Positions 36,532 to 45,148 of a DNA stretch of 64,000 nt are shown here, piece after piece (positions within the stretch are counted from its first letter, which is position 1; every line of letters begins with the position of its first letter). Both the position numbers and the translations under genes were made by a program. Below the pieces are notes generated by a model that worked only from the letters and a program-made list of their open reading frames with translations, was not told the origin of the DNA and made no database searches. This stretch comes from Marinomonas sp. SBI8L (GTDB lineage: Bacteria; Pseudomonadota; Gammaproteobacteria; Pseudomonadales; Marinomonadaceae), in NCBI RefSeq assembly GCF_001624705.1, contig NZ_JSEO01000003.1, forward strand, positions 1 through 64,000, in the 5' to 3' direction.

Positions 36532-37649
36532 TCACCGCCCCAAATCTTCAAATACACATCTCGATAGCCATTTTTAGGATCATAAATTCCCGAACTTTCA
36601 CTTGTGATTAAGTCATCCACATTATCCGGAATGACTAAATGAATTGGGGTAGAGTAACCACTAGGTGGGTGATTGCTAAAAGCTCTGTTTAGCTCATCAA
36701 TAATCTGCCAGCCTTGTAAGTATAAGGGTTCTGGTACAGTCGCAAGCTGAAACTGCTGCTGACTGATTCGCTTATAAGCCGCCTTACTGCCATCACCTGC
36801 TGATATATTGCGAGGGATACCTCTGCTTTCCTCTAATCTAGATTCAAAAGAAGGAATGGCGTAGTCAATATAGAGGTCATTAATGGTTAAAAAATAAGTG
36901 ATGTTTTCGCCGTATGAATTCCACAGTGTGTTCAAGGTATTTGGCATCTTCTCAGCAATCTGATCTAAGGCTAAAGGCTTCAACTCTAATACTTTGCAAG
37001 TACTGCATTTCTTTAAGGTGTCCACCATAACTCTTGCCTTGATAGAGGCTATTTTATAATTAGGGTCTGTAAAAACAATGGCTTTGGCTTTGCCCTTTGA
37101 GTTAACAACAGCAAGTAAAGCGGCGACTTCGGCAACTTCTAAAGGGTCTGTCGTAATATTGGTATATAATCCAAGCTCATCATTTCTGCCTGCTAATTCT
37201 GCCGCATGCCAGCCAACAACCACTATGCCTTGTTTCTTGGCTTGCTCTAAAATGGTCTTATGCCTTAGGGCGTCGATTCCCCCCAAAATAATGGCATCAG
37301 GTCGAAAGCTAATTGCTTCTCGTAATCCTGCCGCTTGGCGAATTTCCGAACCTCGGCTGTCAATAAACTTTAATTGCCAATCAAGATTAGAGATAGCTTC
37401 TGAAATTCCTTTGGCAACACCATAGACACCACCATTTCTTAAATCCGATGCGACAAAAATGATTTTCTTATTGTTAACAAGCTTTGGGCCATCTTTTGGA
37501 CCATCCCAAACTTGGCTACTTTTAGTGGCTTGTTCTACCTTCTTAATGGCGTAATCCAGATAGTTTTCTGGCGAATTATTGGCGAGAGAATACGAAGCAT
37601 AGCTGCTTAGAATAATGGCTATAATAGTTAAGAATCTTTTAATTAGCAT
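36528..37649 (-). CDS. periplasmic binding protein (ribose/TorT-like fold) coupled to GGDEF-EAL enzyme
   Basis: A 373-residue exported protein with signal peptide (residues 1-23, ending YSLAN). The two-lobe sugar-binding fold is visible: KIIFVASDLRNGGVYGVAKG, FRPDAIILGGIDALRHKTIL, GIVVVGWHAAE and KGKAKAIVFTDPNYKI. No transporter genes are near; it overlaps the downstream GGDEF-EAL gene (ATGA), so it likely presents its ligand to that enzyme's periplasmic domain. Two Cys (KCSTCKV) may form a disulfide. Divergent from the LuxP-like gene, 79 bases away. Confidence 0.85.
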   Translation of the reverse strand: MLIKRFLTIIAIILSSYASYSLANNSPENYLDYAIKKVEQATKSSQVWDGPKDGPKLVNNKKIIFVASDLRNGGVYGVAKGISEAISNLDWQLKFIDSRGSEIRQAAGLREAISFRPDAIILGGIDALRHKTILEQAKKQGIVVVGWHAAELAGRNDELGLYTNITTDPLEVAEVAALLAVVNSKGKAKAIVFTDPNYKIASIKARVMVDTLKKCSTCKVLELKPLALDQIAEKMPNTLNTLWNSYGENITYFLTINDLYIDYAIPSFESRLEESRGIPRNISAGDGSKAAYKRISQQQFQLATVPEPLYLQGWQIIDELNRAFSNHPPSGYSTPIHLVIPDNVDDLITSESSGIYDPKNGYRDVYLKIWGGE

Positions 37650-37728
37650 CTTCTTATATAAGCTTAATTTATCAATATTTATAGTATAAGATAAGAATAT
37701 TCCACAATCTGTTTAGTTGGTGTAAACC

Positions 37729-38844
37729 ATGTATATACGCACTCTTAGCCACTTTTGTAATGTTTTTTTGCTGACTTCTCTGATTTTTTCGACTTCTGTT
37801 AGTGCTAATCAAGCTAGTCCAAATGAGGTGAAAAAGACACAAGTTGAGCAGGAAAAGCTAAAAGCATTTCAATTAACCGTTAACGCGAAAGCGGCTCCAA
37901 TTGATGTAAAACTGACTGACCCTGTTCGTATTGCCATCATATATCCAAGTGCTGATATCTCTGATTTTTGGGTAAGAAATTACACGGCTATGACAAAACG
38001 TTTGATGGAGTTAGAACTGCCTTTTGTGATTGATCAGTACTCTTCTAGACAGATAGAGCACGCTTTACAAACACAACATACTCGCTCAGTTTTAAGTAAT
38101 AAAGAGTCATATGATTTTGTGATTTTTGGCCCTTCTGAGTTAGAGCTGCAATCTAATAACATTCAAAAACTGGCTGCATCGGATAAATTCAAAACCTTTA
38201 TTTGGGCCTTCCATACACCAAACCCTCATTGGGAGTACCAACCTGATGCCTGGTTTGATTTCTCAAGCGCCATGGGAGCCGAGGTATTGTGTCATTATGT
38301 GGTTGAGCGTCTAGGAAATGATGTTGAGTTTGCGGCCAATCGAGGTATTCCTGGTATTACTGATACTCAAAGATCCCAAGGTTTTATTGACTGTGTGGAA
38401 GAAAAAGCAGACTGGGTAAACAATTATGAGCATTTTGGGCAGTATCAAAAATTGGGTGGTTCTGATGGGGTTAAGTTATTTCTCGAAAACTTCCCAGAAG
38501 TGGAAATGATACACAATGCCAATACTGCCATGACAATGGGAGCAGTAGATACCCTAGGGGACGCTAACAAACTCGATGATATGTTTGTAACCGGTTGGGG
38601 AGGTACAGCGAAGGAAATTGAAAAAATAAAGCTAGGTGAATTGAGTGCCACACCTATGAGGATGAGTGATGATCTTGGTGTTGCCACAGCCGAATCTATC
38701 AAGCTATACATTCAAAAAAGAGAGTTAGACTTACCCGAACTTTACCTTGGCAGAATACTGGTTGTACACGATGAAATGACCCATTCTGAGCTAGATGCTT
38801 ATACCAAAGAAGCCTTTCGCTATTCAGGTATTAGGCAAGATTAA
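37729..38844 (+). CDS. luxP: LuxP-like periplasmic receptor, orphan (no LuxQ)
   Basis: A 371-residue protein with signal peptide ending SVSAN. It aligns well with Vibrio LuxP, the autoinducer-2 receptor: IIYPSADISDFWVRN, TDTQRSQGF, GAVDTLGD, TGWGGTAKE, MRMSDDLGVATAES and the C-terminal EAFRYSG. Pocket residues recalled from LuxP map as Ser78, Trp81, Arg215, Thr266, Trp290 and Arg311 kept, but Gln77 is Asp76 and Asn159 is Ala160. It may bind AI-2 or a relative. LuxQ is absent nearby; the likely partner is the divergent binding-protein/GGDEF-EAL pair. The gene symbol denotes resemblance only. Confidence 0.85.
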   Translation: MYIRTLSHFCNVFLLTSLIFSTSVSANQASPNEVKKTQVEQEKLKAFQLTVNAKAAPIDVKLTDPVRIAIIYPSADISDFWVRNYTAMTKRLMELELPFVIDQYSSRQIEHALQTQHTRSVLSNKESYDFVIFGPSELELQSNNIQKLAASDKFKTFIWAFHTPNPHWEYQPDAWFDFSSAMGAEVLCHYVVERLGNDVEFAANRGIPGITDTQRSQGFIDCVEEKADWVNNYEHFGQYQKLGGSDGVKLFLENFPEVEMIHNANTAMTMGAVDTLGDANKLDDMFVTGWGGTAKEIEKIKLGELSATPMRMSDDLGVATAESIKLYIQKRELDLPELYLGRILVVHDEMTHSELDAYTKEAFRYSGIRQD

Positions 38845-38861
38845 AACCTTAAATTCTGACC

Positions 38862-38889
38862 TTGCTTCCATCAAATTGGATGGAAGCAA
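38862..38889 (+). terminator. hairpin after luxP-like gene
   Basis: The stem TTGCTTCCATC / GATGGAAGCAA with a 6-base loop lies 17 bases after the stop. Only a weak T-rich tail follows (ATCTCCTT), so it is a modest terminator. Confidence 0.6.
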
Positions 38890-39027
38890 ATCTCCTTGAA
38901 AGTGCTTTTATTCTAAGTGCTTAAACTCAAATTCTCTTCTTATTCCAAATAGCTATTTTGGCAGTTTCTTTGACAAGTGAACCAGCCTGTACAAAACTTA
39001 TTCGATGATAAGAATGAGGATGGAACC

Positions 39028-40323
39028 ATGAAGCAGTTTCTTATTTTATTAATGACTTTGTTTTTATATGCCTGTAGTGCGGCGCAAACGGATAGGGCTT
39101 ATCAAGAGCTAGGTCGATCGGAAAACTTTGAGTTAAATGACAGTCTGATTATTGGCTTTGAGAAGATAAATTCAGCAAAAGCAAATATCCTCCCTGGTGA
39201 CTTAATTGATTACCCCTTTATCTCCATACCAACAGATATCAGCGTGAACCAAAAGCTGACTGCAAAGCGGGCCATTACAGGCCAAGCAAAAATTATCCTC
39301 CCCACTCAAATTGTATTTCAAGACAGTGAAGGTGACTTAGATTTTCACTACAACCTTTATAAAATCAGACCTGAACAAAACACCTATAGCATGGACGATT
39401 CATTGAATAAAATGCGAGGTGCTTTTGATCGTTTAGCAAAGGTATTGGGTGAAGGTAATTATACCCATCTGATGATTTATTCAATGGGTTGGAATAATGA
39501 TCAAGTTGAGTCTGTCTATCGCTTTAATCGATTAAAGGCCTCGATTAAATCAGCAAGTAAGCATGGTTCAAATTACAAACCTTTCATTGTTGGAATTACT
39601 TGGCCATCGGTTTGGTCCAGCATTAGCTCTGATGCTGAAAGGCTACTAGGCCATTTAAGTAGCTACCCAACTAAATCTAATGACGCTGATGAAATAGGTT
39701 ATACATGGGCTAATTTAATGCTGAATGAACTTGTCCCTAACACGCTAAATACATTACCAAAAAGCAAACGACCTAAGGTGGTTTTATTAGGCCATAGTAT
39801 GGGAGCAAGGCTATTAAGTCGGGCGCTTTTCTCTAAAGCATTTTTGACCTCAGCTGATAAGACTGAGACTTGGTCTCCTGATTTATTTTTTGGTCTACAA
39901 GGGGCATTTAGTGCCCGTCGATTTGGTAAAGATGGAAAAGATGAATGGGGAAGAGAAGGATCACCTTATCAAGGCTTTAAGTCTTTAAATACGCAAATCG
40001 TGCTGACAACATCTAAGCATGATAACGCAAACCCGATTGCCTTTTGGTCATGTCATGTTGGGAGTACTAAGTGGCTAGTATCTGGATTAGACTGCGCTAA
40101 GGATAATCAGCATTTTCAAGTAGAAGTTTGGCCAAAAGCAGGCGGTACCTCAACCATAAAGTTTGATTTACAGGACAAGCGAGTCATCATGATTGATGCA
40201 TCTAGTATTATTGGGCCTGATGAGGATGGTAAAGATGATGAGAGTTATGCAACCGACGGCCATAATGATGTACTAGATAAAGAAATTGGCAAGCTGATCT
40301 GGCATTTTATTGAGCAAACATAA
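39028..40323 (+). CDS. lipoprotein with alpha/beta hydrolase fold
   Basis: A 431-residue lipoprotein: signal MKQFLILLMTLFLYAC with the lipobox LYAC|S at residue 16. The C-terminal half has VVLLGHSMGARLLSRALF, a nucleophile elbow G-H-S-M-G, so an esterase or lipase-like activity is plausible. I chose the ATG at 39028, preceded by GAGGATGG; an upstream in-frame start at 38977 would bury the lipobox. It begins a run with a second lipoprotein and a small helical protein, after the LuxP-like gene terminator. Confidence 0.78.
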   Translation: MKQFLILLMTLFLYACSAAQTDRAYQELGRSENFELNDSLIIGFEKINSAKANILPGDLIDYPFISIPTDISVNQKLTAKRAITGQAKIILPTQIVFQDSEGDLDFHYNLYKIRPEQNTYSMDDSLNKMRGAFDRLAKVLGEGNYTHLMIYSMGWNNDQVESVYRFNRLKASIKSASKHGSNYKPFIVGITWPSVWSSISSDAERLLGHLSSYPTKSNDADEIGYTWANLMLNELVPNTLNTLPKSKRPKVVLLGHSMGARLLSRALFSKAFLTSADKTETWSPDLFFGLQGAFSARRFGKDGKDEWGREGSPYQGFKSLNTQIVLTTSKHDNANPIAFWSCHVGSTKWLVSGLDCAKDNQHFQVEVWPKAGGTSTIKFDLQDKRVIMIDASSIIGPDEDGKDDESYATDGHNDVLDKEIGKLIWHFIEQT

Positions 40324-40343
40324 CCTTTAGCGAAACTAGGTTT

Positions 40344-40380
40344 AAGCCGCTACTTCTAGGAATAGAGGTAGTGGCTTTTT
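40344..40380 (+). terminator. terminator after lipoprotein gene
   Basis: The hairpin AAGCCGCTACTTCT / AGAGGTAGTGGCTT is followed by TTTTTAATGTTTT, 20 bases after the stop at 40323. Confidence 0.82.
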
Positions 40381-40485
40381 AATGTTTTATTCATTTAAAA
40401 ACAGGTGTTTAACCTTTTAACTGCCTATTTATTTTTTACTTTTTTGATATGCTCTTTGGACATTAATTTAAGGAATAAATCGAAA

Positions 40486-40926
40486 ATGAAGAGCTCATTG
40501 ACCAAGCCCTATTCGGCCTTCTTTCTGCTGTTACTTTCAGTGGTATTTCTCGCTGGATGTAGCATTAAGTTGGTTGCTAATTATGATCCACAAAGTTTGA
40601 CTCAATTAGAGATCATAAATAAAGAAATAGATTTCATGTATTTGAAAATGAAGGCTTTGCCAGAAAATCAGCGAACCTACTCTAATTTTCAACAAGACTA
40701 TTTGAAAATTGATGTGGATATTAGAGCCTATGAAAGACGTCAGCAATTACGCGAACAGAATGAAGAAAGCGTTAAACAAGCCGCGATTCTTGCAAGCTTG
40801 TGGCAACAGGATATGCAGGCTCATAAGCAAAAAAATACGCTCAGCGACTTTATGATTAAGCGCAGACAAGCCCAATATCAGCGTTTACTTTCTAGCATGA
40901 TCGAAGCAGAAATGGCGAAACAATAA
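40486..40926 (+). CDS. small lipoprotein, unknown
   Basis: A 146-residue lipoprotein: a hydrophobic leader at residues 13-25 and lipobox LAGC|S at about residue 26. The rest is strongly helical and rich in Gln, Glu and Arg, likely a coiled coil facing the periplasm. ATG at 40486 follows AAGGA by 11 bases; a longer frame from 40405 has a second hydrophobic start and is unlikely. The small helical protein gene starts 25 bases downstream, so the pair is cotranscribed. Unrecognised. Confidence 0.72.
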   Translation: MKSSLTKPYSAFFLLLLSVVFLAGCSIKLVANYDPQSLTQLEIINKEIDFMYLKMKALPENQRTYSNFQQDYLKIDVDIRAYERRQQLREQNEESVKQAAILASLWQQDMQAHKQKNTLSDFMIKRRQAQYQRLLSSMIEAEMAKQ

Positions 40927-40951
40927 AAGACTTATCATGGAGGTTTAAAGT

Positions 40952-41251
40952 ATGAGTAACCCAATAGAAAATGCGCTAGAAAGTGTTAAACACACACTTG
41001 CTAAAGAAGACTTAACAAGTGAGTTATCAAGCGCAATAGAAGCAAGTTTTGCAAAAAATAGTGTCTCATTAGATGAACTGATTCAAGCGAGAGCTGAGGG
41101 TGAGTTGAGCCCAGAAGAGTTCCAAATAGAGCTTGAACGAGAGAAGAAAATTCAAGAAGCAGAATTACTGACTTTGCAGGTGGCTGCCAAAGCTAAAGTG
41201 CAAAAAGTCATGGACGCTGTATTTGATGCTTTACTTAGCGGATTGAAATAA
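40952..41251 (+). CDS. small helical protein, unknown
   Basis: A 99-residue acidic, helical protein without membrane segment. The middle holds AEGELSPEEFQIELEREKKI and a heptad-like run to the C-terminus VMDAVFDALLSGLK. Preceded by ATGGAGG at 8 bases. Cotranscribed with the lipoprotein upstream and ended by a strong terminator. I do not recognise a family. Confidence 0.65.
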   Translation: MSNPIENALESVKHTLAKEDLTSELSSAIEASFAKNSVSLDELIQARAEGELSPEEFQIELEREKKIQEAELLTLQVAAKAKVQKVMDAVFDALLSGLK

Positions 41252-41272
41252 TCCACTTTTTATGACGAGACT

Positions 41273-41311
41273 TAAAAAGAGGTTTAAGTTGAGTTTAAAC
41301 CTCTTTTTTAG
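41273..41311. terminator. bidirectional terminator
   Basis: The hairpin AAAAAGAGGTTTAA / TTTAAACCTCTTTTTT lies between convergent genes (stop at 41251 plus strand, stop at 41320 minus strand), with A- and T-runs on both sides. Confidence 0.9.
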
Positions 41312-41319
41312 TCATAGCA

Positions 41320-41553
41320 TTATTGCTTTTGCCAGAAGTTGTTCGCTTGGGCAACGGTTTGAAAATTAGTCGCTATTACCTGTGAAGAGGCAATAAGGCT
41401 GTCGGCATCTTGCTCATAAATAGGGCGTAGTTTTTTACGCACATCATCACTTGGTTGAGTGTACTTTACGCCCATTCTAGATAGCTTGATGGCTAACTCA
41501 TAGCCTGTTTGTGGGTCATCTGTGAATAAACTTGTTAACCATTGATCGCTCAT
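41320..41553 (-). CDS. small hypothetical protein downstream of peroxidase
   Basis: A 77-residue soluble protein (starts MSDQWLTSLFTDDPQTGYEL). No motif known to me. It lies 46 bases after the catalase-related peroxidase gene on the same strand and ends at a strong terminator, so it is probably in that operon. AAGGAAT precedes the start. Confidence 0.6.
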   Translation of the reverse strand: MSDQWLTSLFTDDPQTGYELAIKLSRMGVKYTQPSDDVRKKLRPIYEQDADSLIASSQVIATNFQTVAQANNFWQKQ

Positions 41554-41599
41554 TTTGTATTCCTTATTTTTTGCTAGAAGGTTCTGTTTAGTGGATGGG

Positions 41600-42559
41600 T
41601 TATTGCTCGCTTAAACGACGACCAAAAGAAATCGCATAGGCATTACGTCTTGCTTGCAGTAAAGGGTCGTCAGAAGGGAGAAATCCGTCGGATAAAACCA
41701 ATGGATCAAAGTTAAGGTTTCTACAGGCTCCGGTTTCTTGGCGGCTAATAGCCGTCACTTTTAGTCTAGCCCCAATGATTTGAGTATGCTCTCCTTCCCA
41801 TGGAATTGCGGCGTTATCTATTGCATCCTCTTTATTGGCTAAGGTAATAACCATATCCCAGCTAATTTCCCCATTAGCAAGGTTCTTTTGCATGTTTTGA
41901 TAGAAAAAATTATGTGTAGGCTCTAACACGACACCTTGTTCATTCACAGGTTTAAATGACCATCTAATGGCTGTCTTTTTTCCAAGATCATTCTCAAGAT
42001 AAAAGCTGTTAATGCTATTAAATTGAGTGCCTTCGTAAGGGGTGAGAGTTTTGGTTTTAGTGGCATTGTGAGCTTTAAAATTTTGCAGCTCTTTGCTTGA
42101 TTCTTTAAAGGCTTTAACAGCTGCTTTACCCTCTGCTTTTGCTTTCATTAACGCTGCAAAGGCTTCTGGAGTTGAGACAGGAAAGAAGTCTAGGGTATTC
42201 ATCGACATCATATGGAGTTTGCCTGTGGCAGGTTTGATTGATAACCCCATGCCATATTCTGCTGGCTTGTTATCAGCTGCATGAAAGTTGCCCCCTTTAT
42301 GGGATAGTCGACCAATGACCTGTGATTCATATTTAAACAAAGGGCTGGTTGAGTAGAGAGTCATCCTTTTATCCATAGGTTGTAGCGTCCCTGTAAAACA
42401 GAAACCTTTACTATGGTTTCGGCGTTCGCCTTCGGTTACACCAAAGAGCTTCTCGAAAGAGTTTACTGTTGAAAGTGCTGTCTTATCAGCTATTGCTGGC
42501 AAGGCTTGTACCGCGACTAATACCGCACCGATATAAGCTAACTTACGCATAAAGATCAC
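41600..42559 (-). CDS. exported catalase-related peroxidase
   Basis: A 319-residue protein with a signal peptide (about residues 1-24, ending AIAD). It belongs to the short catalase-like family: GVTEGERRNHSKGFCFTGTL near the start carries the distal His region and the C-terminal DPLLQARRNAYAISFGRR holds the proximal heme Tyr with the R-x3-Y pattern. Typical catalases are about 480 residues or longer; this minimal form occurs widely as a periplasmic peroxide scavenger. It is divergent from an OhrR-like peroxide sensor gene, with phased repeats between, so peroxide control is likely. Confidence 0.88.
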   Translation of the reverse strand: MIFMRKLAYIGAVLVAVQALPAIADKTALSTVNSFEKLFGVTEGERRNHSKGFCFTGTLQPMDKRMTLYSTSPLFKYESQVIGRLSHKGGNFHAADNKPAEYGMGLSIKPATGKLHMMSMNTLDFFPVSTPEAFAALMKAKAEGKAAVKAFKESSKELQNFKAHNATKTKTLTPYEGTQFNSINSFYLENDLGKKTAIRWSFKPVNEQGVVLEPTHNFFYQNMQKNLANGEISWDMVITLANKEDAIDNAAIPWEGEHTQIIGARLKVTAISRQETGACRNLNFDPLVLSDGFLPSDDPLLQARRNAYAISFGRRLSEQ

Positions 42560-42582
42560 CTCATGTTTTTATTTATGATCAA

Positions 42583-42681
42583 ACTATTTGTGTAAATACT
42601 ATTCGTACACTAACTATTCGTCAACTAAATATTGTGTTGTTAATAATTAAACGGCAAAATGTTTTTATATAAACTATTCGT
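42583..42681. promoter_or_regulatory. phased ACTATTCGT repeats (15-bp register) between peroxidase and OhrR-like genes
   Basis: ACTATTYGT occurs at 42583, 42598, 42613 and 42673 on the same strand. The first three are exactly 15 bases apart and the fourth is 60 further, keeping the register. This is the divergent promoter region; the repeats are the likely binding array of the OhrR-like regulator or another activator. The last copy falls just before the TTG start I assign to that gene. Confidence 0.75.
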
Positions 42682-42694
42682 AAAAGGTGATTTT

Positions 42695-43111
42695 TTGTCC
42701 GTTGCTCAATTAGATAACCAGCTCTGTTTTGCCGTTTATTCCGCCTCTAATTACCTAACGAGTATCTATAGGCCGTTATTGGAGCCGTTAGAACTCACCT
42801 ATACGCAATTTTTAGTGCTTATGTCGCTTTGGCAGGAAGATCAGATTTCAATTAGTTTGTTGGCAAAAAGAACAGGGTTAAGTAAGGCCACCATGACGCC
42901 TTTGTTAAAGCGCTTAGAGCAAAAAGACTTGATACGCAGAGATGCGATAGAAGGAAATGACCGCCAAAAAAGTATCGTACTAACGAGTGCAGGACGAGAG
43001 TTATCCTTACAAAGTGAATCCATCACAGAGCAGGCTTTTTGTAATACTGGATTAGGTAAAGCGGAAGCAGAACAAATGATAAAACTGTGCCGCAAGTTAA
43101 TGACTTCATAA
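42695..43111 (+). CDS. OhrR-like MarR family peroxide sensor (probable TTG start)
   Basis: A 138-residue regulator. LDNQLCFAVYSASN near the N-terminus carries the reactive Cys (Cys11 here) typical of OhrR, and the HTH has LSKATMTPLLKRLEQKDLIRR with the wing RDAIEGNDRQK. The family starts just before this motif. The TTG at 42695 (SVAQLDNQLC after it) has AAGGTGA 4 bases upstream and is preferred over an ATG at 42659, which would add 12 foreign residues and overlap the operator repeats. It probably senses peroxides and controls the divergent peroxidase. Confidence 0.85.
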   Translation: MSVAQLDNQLCFAVYSASNYLTSIYRPLLEPLELTYTQFLVLMSLWQEDQISISLLAKRTGLSKATMTPLLKRLEQKDLIRRDAIEGNDRQKSIVLTSAGRELSLQSESITEQAFCNTGLGKAEAEQMIKLCRKLMTS

Positions 43112-43188
43112 GGCCGTATTTGCCTCATTTTAGTTAGTTTCTATTATGTAGATGCCTTTGAGCTATTCAAAGGCATGACTTAAAAGTA

Positions 43189-43608
43189 TTACTCCCCTTG
43201 CAGCGTCACTACGATTTTTCTTGGGCCTCCATGGTCCCTATGCTCACACAAAAAAATTCCTTGCCAGATGCCGATATTGAGCTTGCCATTAGAGATAGGC
43301 AGGCTTTGGCTTGCCCCTAATAAGCTGGCTTTGATATGAGCCGGCATGTCGTCTGGGCCTTCATAAATATGCTCATAATAAGGGGCGTTTTCAGGAGCTA
43401 TCACATTGAAGTGAGATTCCATATCTCGACGCACACTTGGATCAGCATTTTCGTTGATGGTAAGAGATGCTGAGGTGTGTTTGATGAAGAGGTTCATCAA
43501 GCCTATATTGAGTTTTCTAAGTTCAGGTAATTGAGCCAGTAGCTCATCCGTAATCAGGTGAAAGCCACGTGACTTGGCTTTAATGGTTATTTCTTTTTGA
43601 ATCCACAT
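43189..43608 (-). CDS. YjbQ family protein (UPF0047)
   Basis: A 139-residue YjbQ/UPF0047 protein. Conserved stretches [38 protein letters not shown] and [18 protein letters not shown] are all present. Members bind a metal through His residues; some have weak thiamine-phosphate synthase activity, but the physiological role is not settled. ATG at 43608 chosen over a GTG nine bases earlier. Single gene. Confidence 0.9.
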   Translation of the reverse strand: MWIQKEITIKAKSRGFHLITDELLAQLPELRKLNIGLMNLFIKHTSASLTINENADPSVRRDMESHFNVIAPENAPYYEHIYEGPDDMPAHIKASLLGASQSLPISNGKLNIGIWQGIFLCEHRDHGGPRKIVVTLQGE

Positions 43609-43728
43609 AATGCTCACTCGTCTAGGTACGACTATATGAAATCAGTTTATCAATTAATGTGGCAATAGGCATGAGCAACATGGGTCAATCTATCTAATCT
43701 CAATGACAGCCTTTATCGTCATGATTAA

Positions 43729-44601
43729 TCATATATCACTATGACCAGTGCCTATTTTCTTTGCCACTGAGTGTAAGCTTTTAATGGCGGCATCATAGAG
43801 TGCATTATCTTCGGTTTTTTTACGGTAGACGGCATAAACCGGTTGTAAGATGCTGGGTGCATCTTTGACTAGATGGAACTCTCCACTTGCTAAGAGTTCT
43901 TTTGCTCGCCACGCCTGAATATACATAGAGCCTCCTTTCTCCTTTAAGTAGTTTATCGCCATAGTGCCAAGGCCCATGGTGACGCCTTTGGCTTTGAGAA
44001 AAGGAACTTGAGAGGCGTGAGCGCTATGAAAGTTAGGACACCAGCCTATGTATACATATTTCTCTTTATCTAGCGTTTCGAGGTCGCAGGCTTGGGTCGA
44101 CACTAAGACAAACTTGTCATCGAATAGCTTGATGATCTCTATGTCTAATAAAATACGAGGCTGATACATGACAGCGATATCGAGCAAATTATTAACAATT
44201 TGCTCCATCATAGACATGGAATAGTCCGACTCAAGGTGCAGGGCGATGTTAGGATATTGCTCTCGCATATCAATCACCCAGTCATTCACAAACTTATCCC
44301 AAATACTAAATTGAGTGGAGAGACGTAAAATCCCTTCATAGCCTCTGGGTAGGGCGAGTTCTTGCTGTGCTTGTTTCCATACTTCACAAATGTTGGTGGC
44401 ATATTGTTGAAACTTAACACCTGAGCTTGTAAGCTCGGCACCAAATCGTCCTCGCGTGAATAGCTCTACTCCTAATGATTTCTCTAGTGTTCTAATTCTT
44501 GTACTGACTGCTGATTGGGTAATACACAGTTCTTCTGAGCTGCGATTAAAGTTTCGAGTATTCGCCACACTCAAGAAGGTTTCTAGTTGAACGTAATTCA
44601 T
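43729..44601 (-). CDS. LysR family transcription regulator
   Basis: A 290-residue LysR regulator: HTH NTRNFNRSSEELCITQSAVSTR, linker LGVELFTRGRFGAELTSSG, then the effector domain. ATG at 44601 (MNYVQLETFL) chosen over one four codons earlier, to match the usual family start. It faces the BCCT transporter gene in divergent orientation across a 928-base gap that contains a MITE; before that insertion it would have been about 650 bases away. Could regulate the transporter, unproven. Confidence 0.88.
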   Translation of the reverse strand: MNYVQLETFLSVANTRNFNRSSEELCITQSAVSTRIRTLEKSLGVELFTRGRFGAELTSSGVKFQQYATNICEVWKQAQQELALPRGYEGILRLSTQFSIWDKFVNDWVIDMREQYPNIALHLESDYSMSMMEQIVNNLLDIAVMYQPRILLDIEIIKLFDDKFVLVSTQACDLETLDKEKYVYIGWCPNFHSAHASQVPFLKAKGVTMGLGTMAINYLKEKGGSMYIQAWRAKELLASGEFHLVKDAPSILQPVYAVYRKKTEDNALYDAAIKSLHSVAKKIGTGHSDI

Positions 44602-44870
44602 AACTCGCCTCATATAAGAGAAAGCAATCTATCTTATATTTAGATTCTATTGAAGGTTTCAATTTAAATAATCTATTGAATTTTAACTAACCGAATGACA
44701 GAAAACTTATTGAAAGGCGAATACAAGTTACTCAAAAACACTCAATTTGATGAAACCGTCGGACGAGAAAGTGATTAAAAAAAGACCAGAAAAATAGATT
44801 GAAAAGCAGGGTTCTATTTTGAATTTTGAGCGTGTTAGTTTTGGCTTGGTATTACAGTAAATTTAATTAA

Positions 44871-45148
44871 GGAACCTGCGATTAAGTCACCTCTTCTCAG
44901 TCTTTTCAGAAAAAGCGTCAAGCAAGGCGTCACTTTGCCGCTTTTTTCTGATAAGAGCTGTAGGCACCTTTCGAAAAGGGACAACACAGGGTGACGCTTT
45001 TTCTGAAAGACCCGAAGGGCGTGGTCTAAAAGCACTATCTTTAAGTTGAGGGCCTTATCAATAGAATAACTATTAAGTTACGCCCCTCGCCATAAATCTA
45101 GGCGCTTTTATCCACACGCTGAGGCGGGAGGACTTATTCGCAGGTTCC
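44871..45148. mobile_element. 278-bp IS5-type MITE
   Basis: Terminal inverted repeats GGAACCTGCGATTAAGTC and, on the other strand, GGAACCTGCGAATAAGTC match at 17 of 18 bases, and both sides are flanked by TTAA (44867-44870, 45149-45152), a 4-bp target duplication in the YTAR style. The ends resemble the IS5 start GGAAGGTGCGAATAAG. No transposase is encoded, so it is a non-autonomous element. Internal copies of CAGAAAAAGCG in opposite orientation (44908, 44992 and 44938) add secondary structure. Confidence 0.82.

Noticed and set aside
44835-45035. 66-residue frame on the minus strand inside the MITE
   Set aside because: It crosses the left terminal repeat and has no ribosome site or known motif; the DNA is explained by the mobile element.
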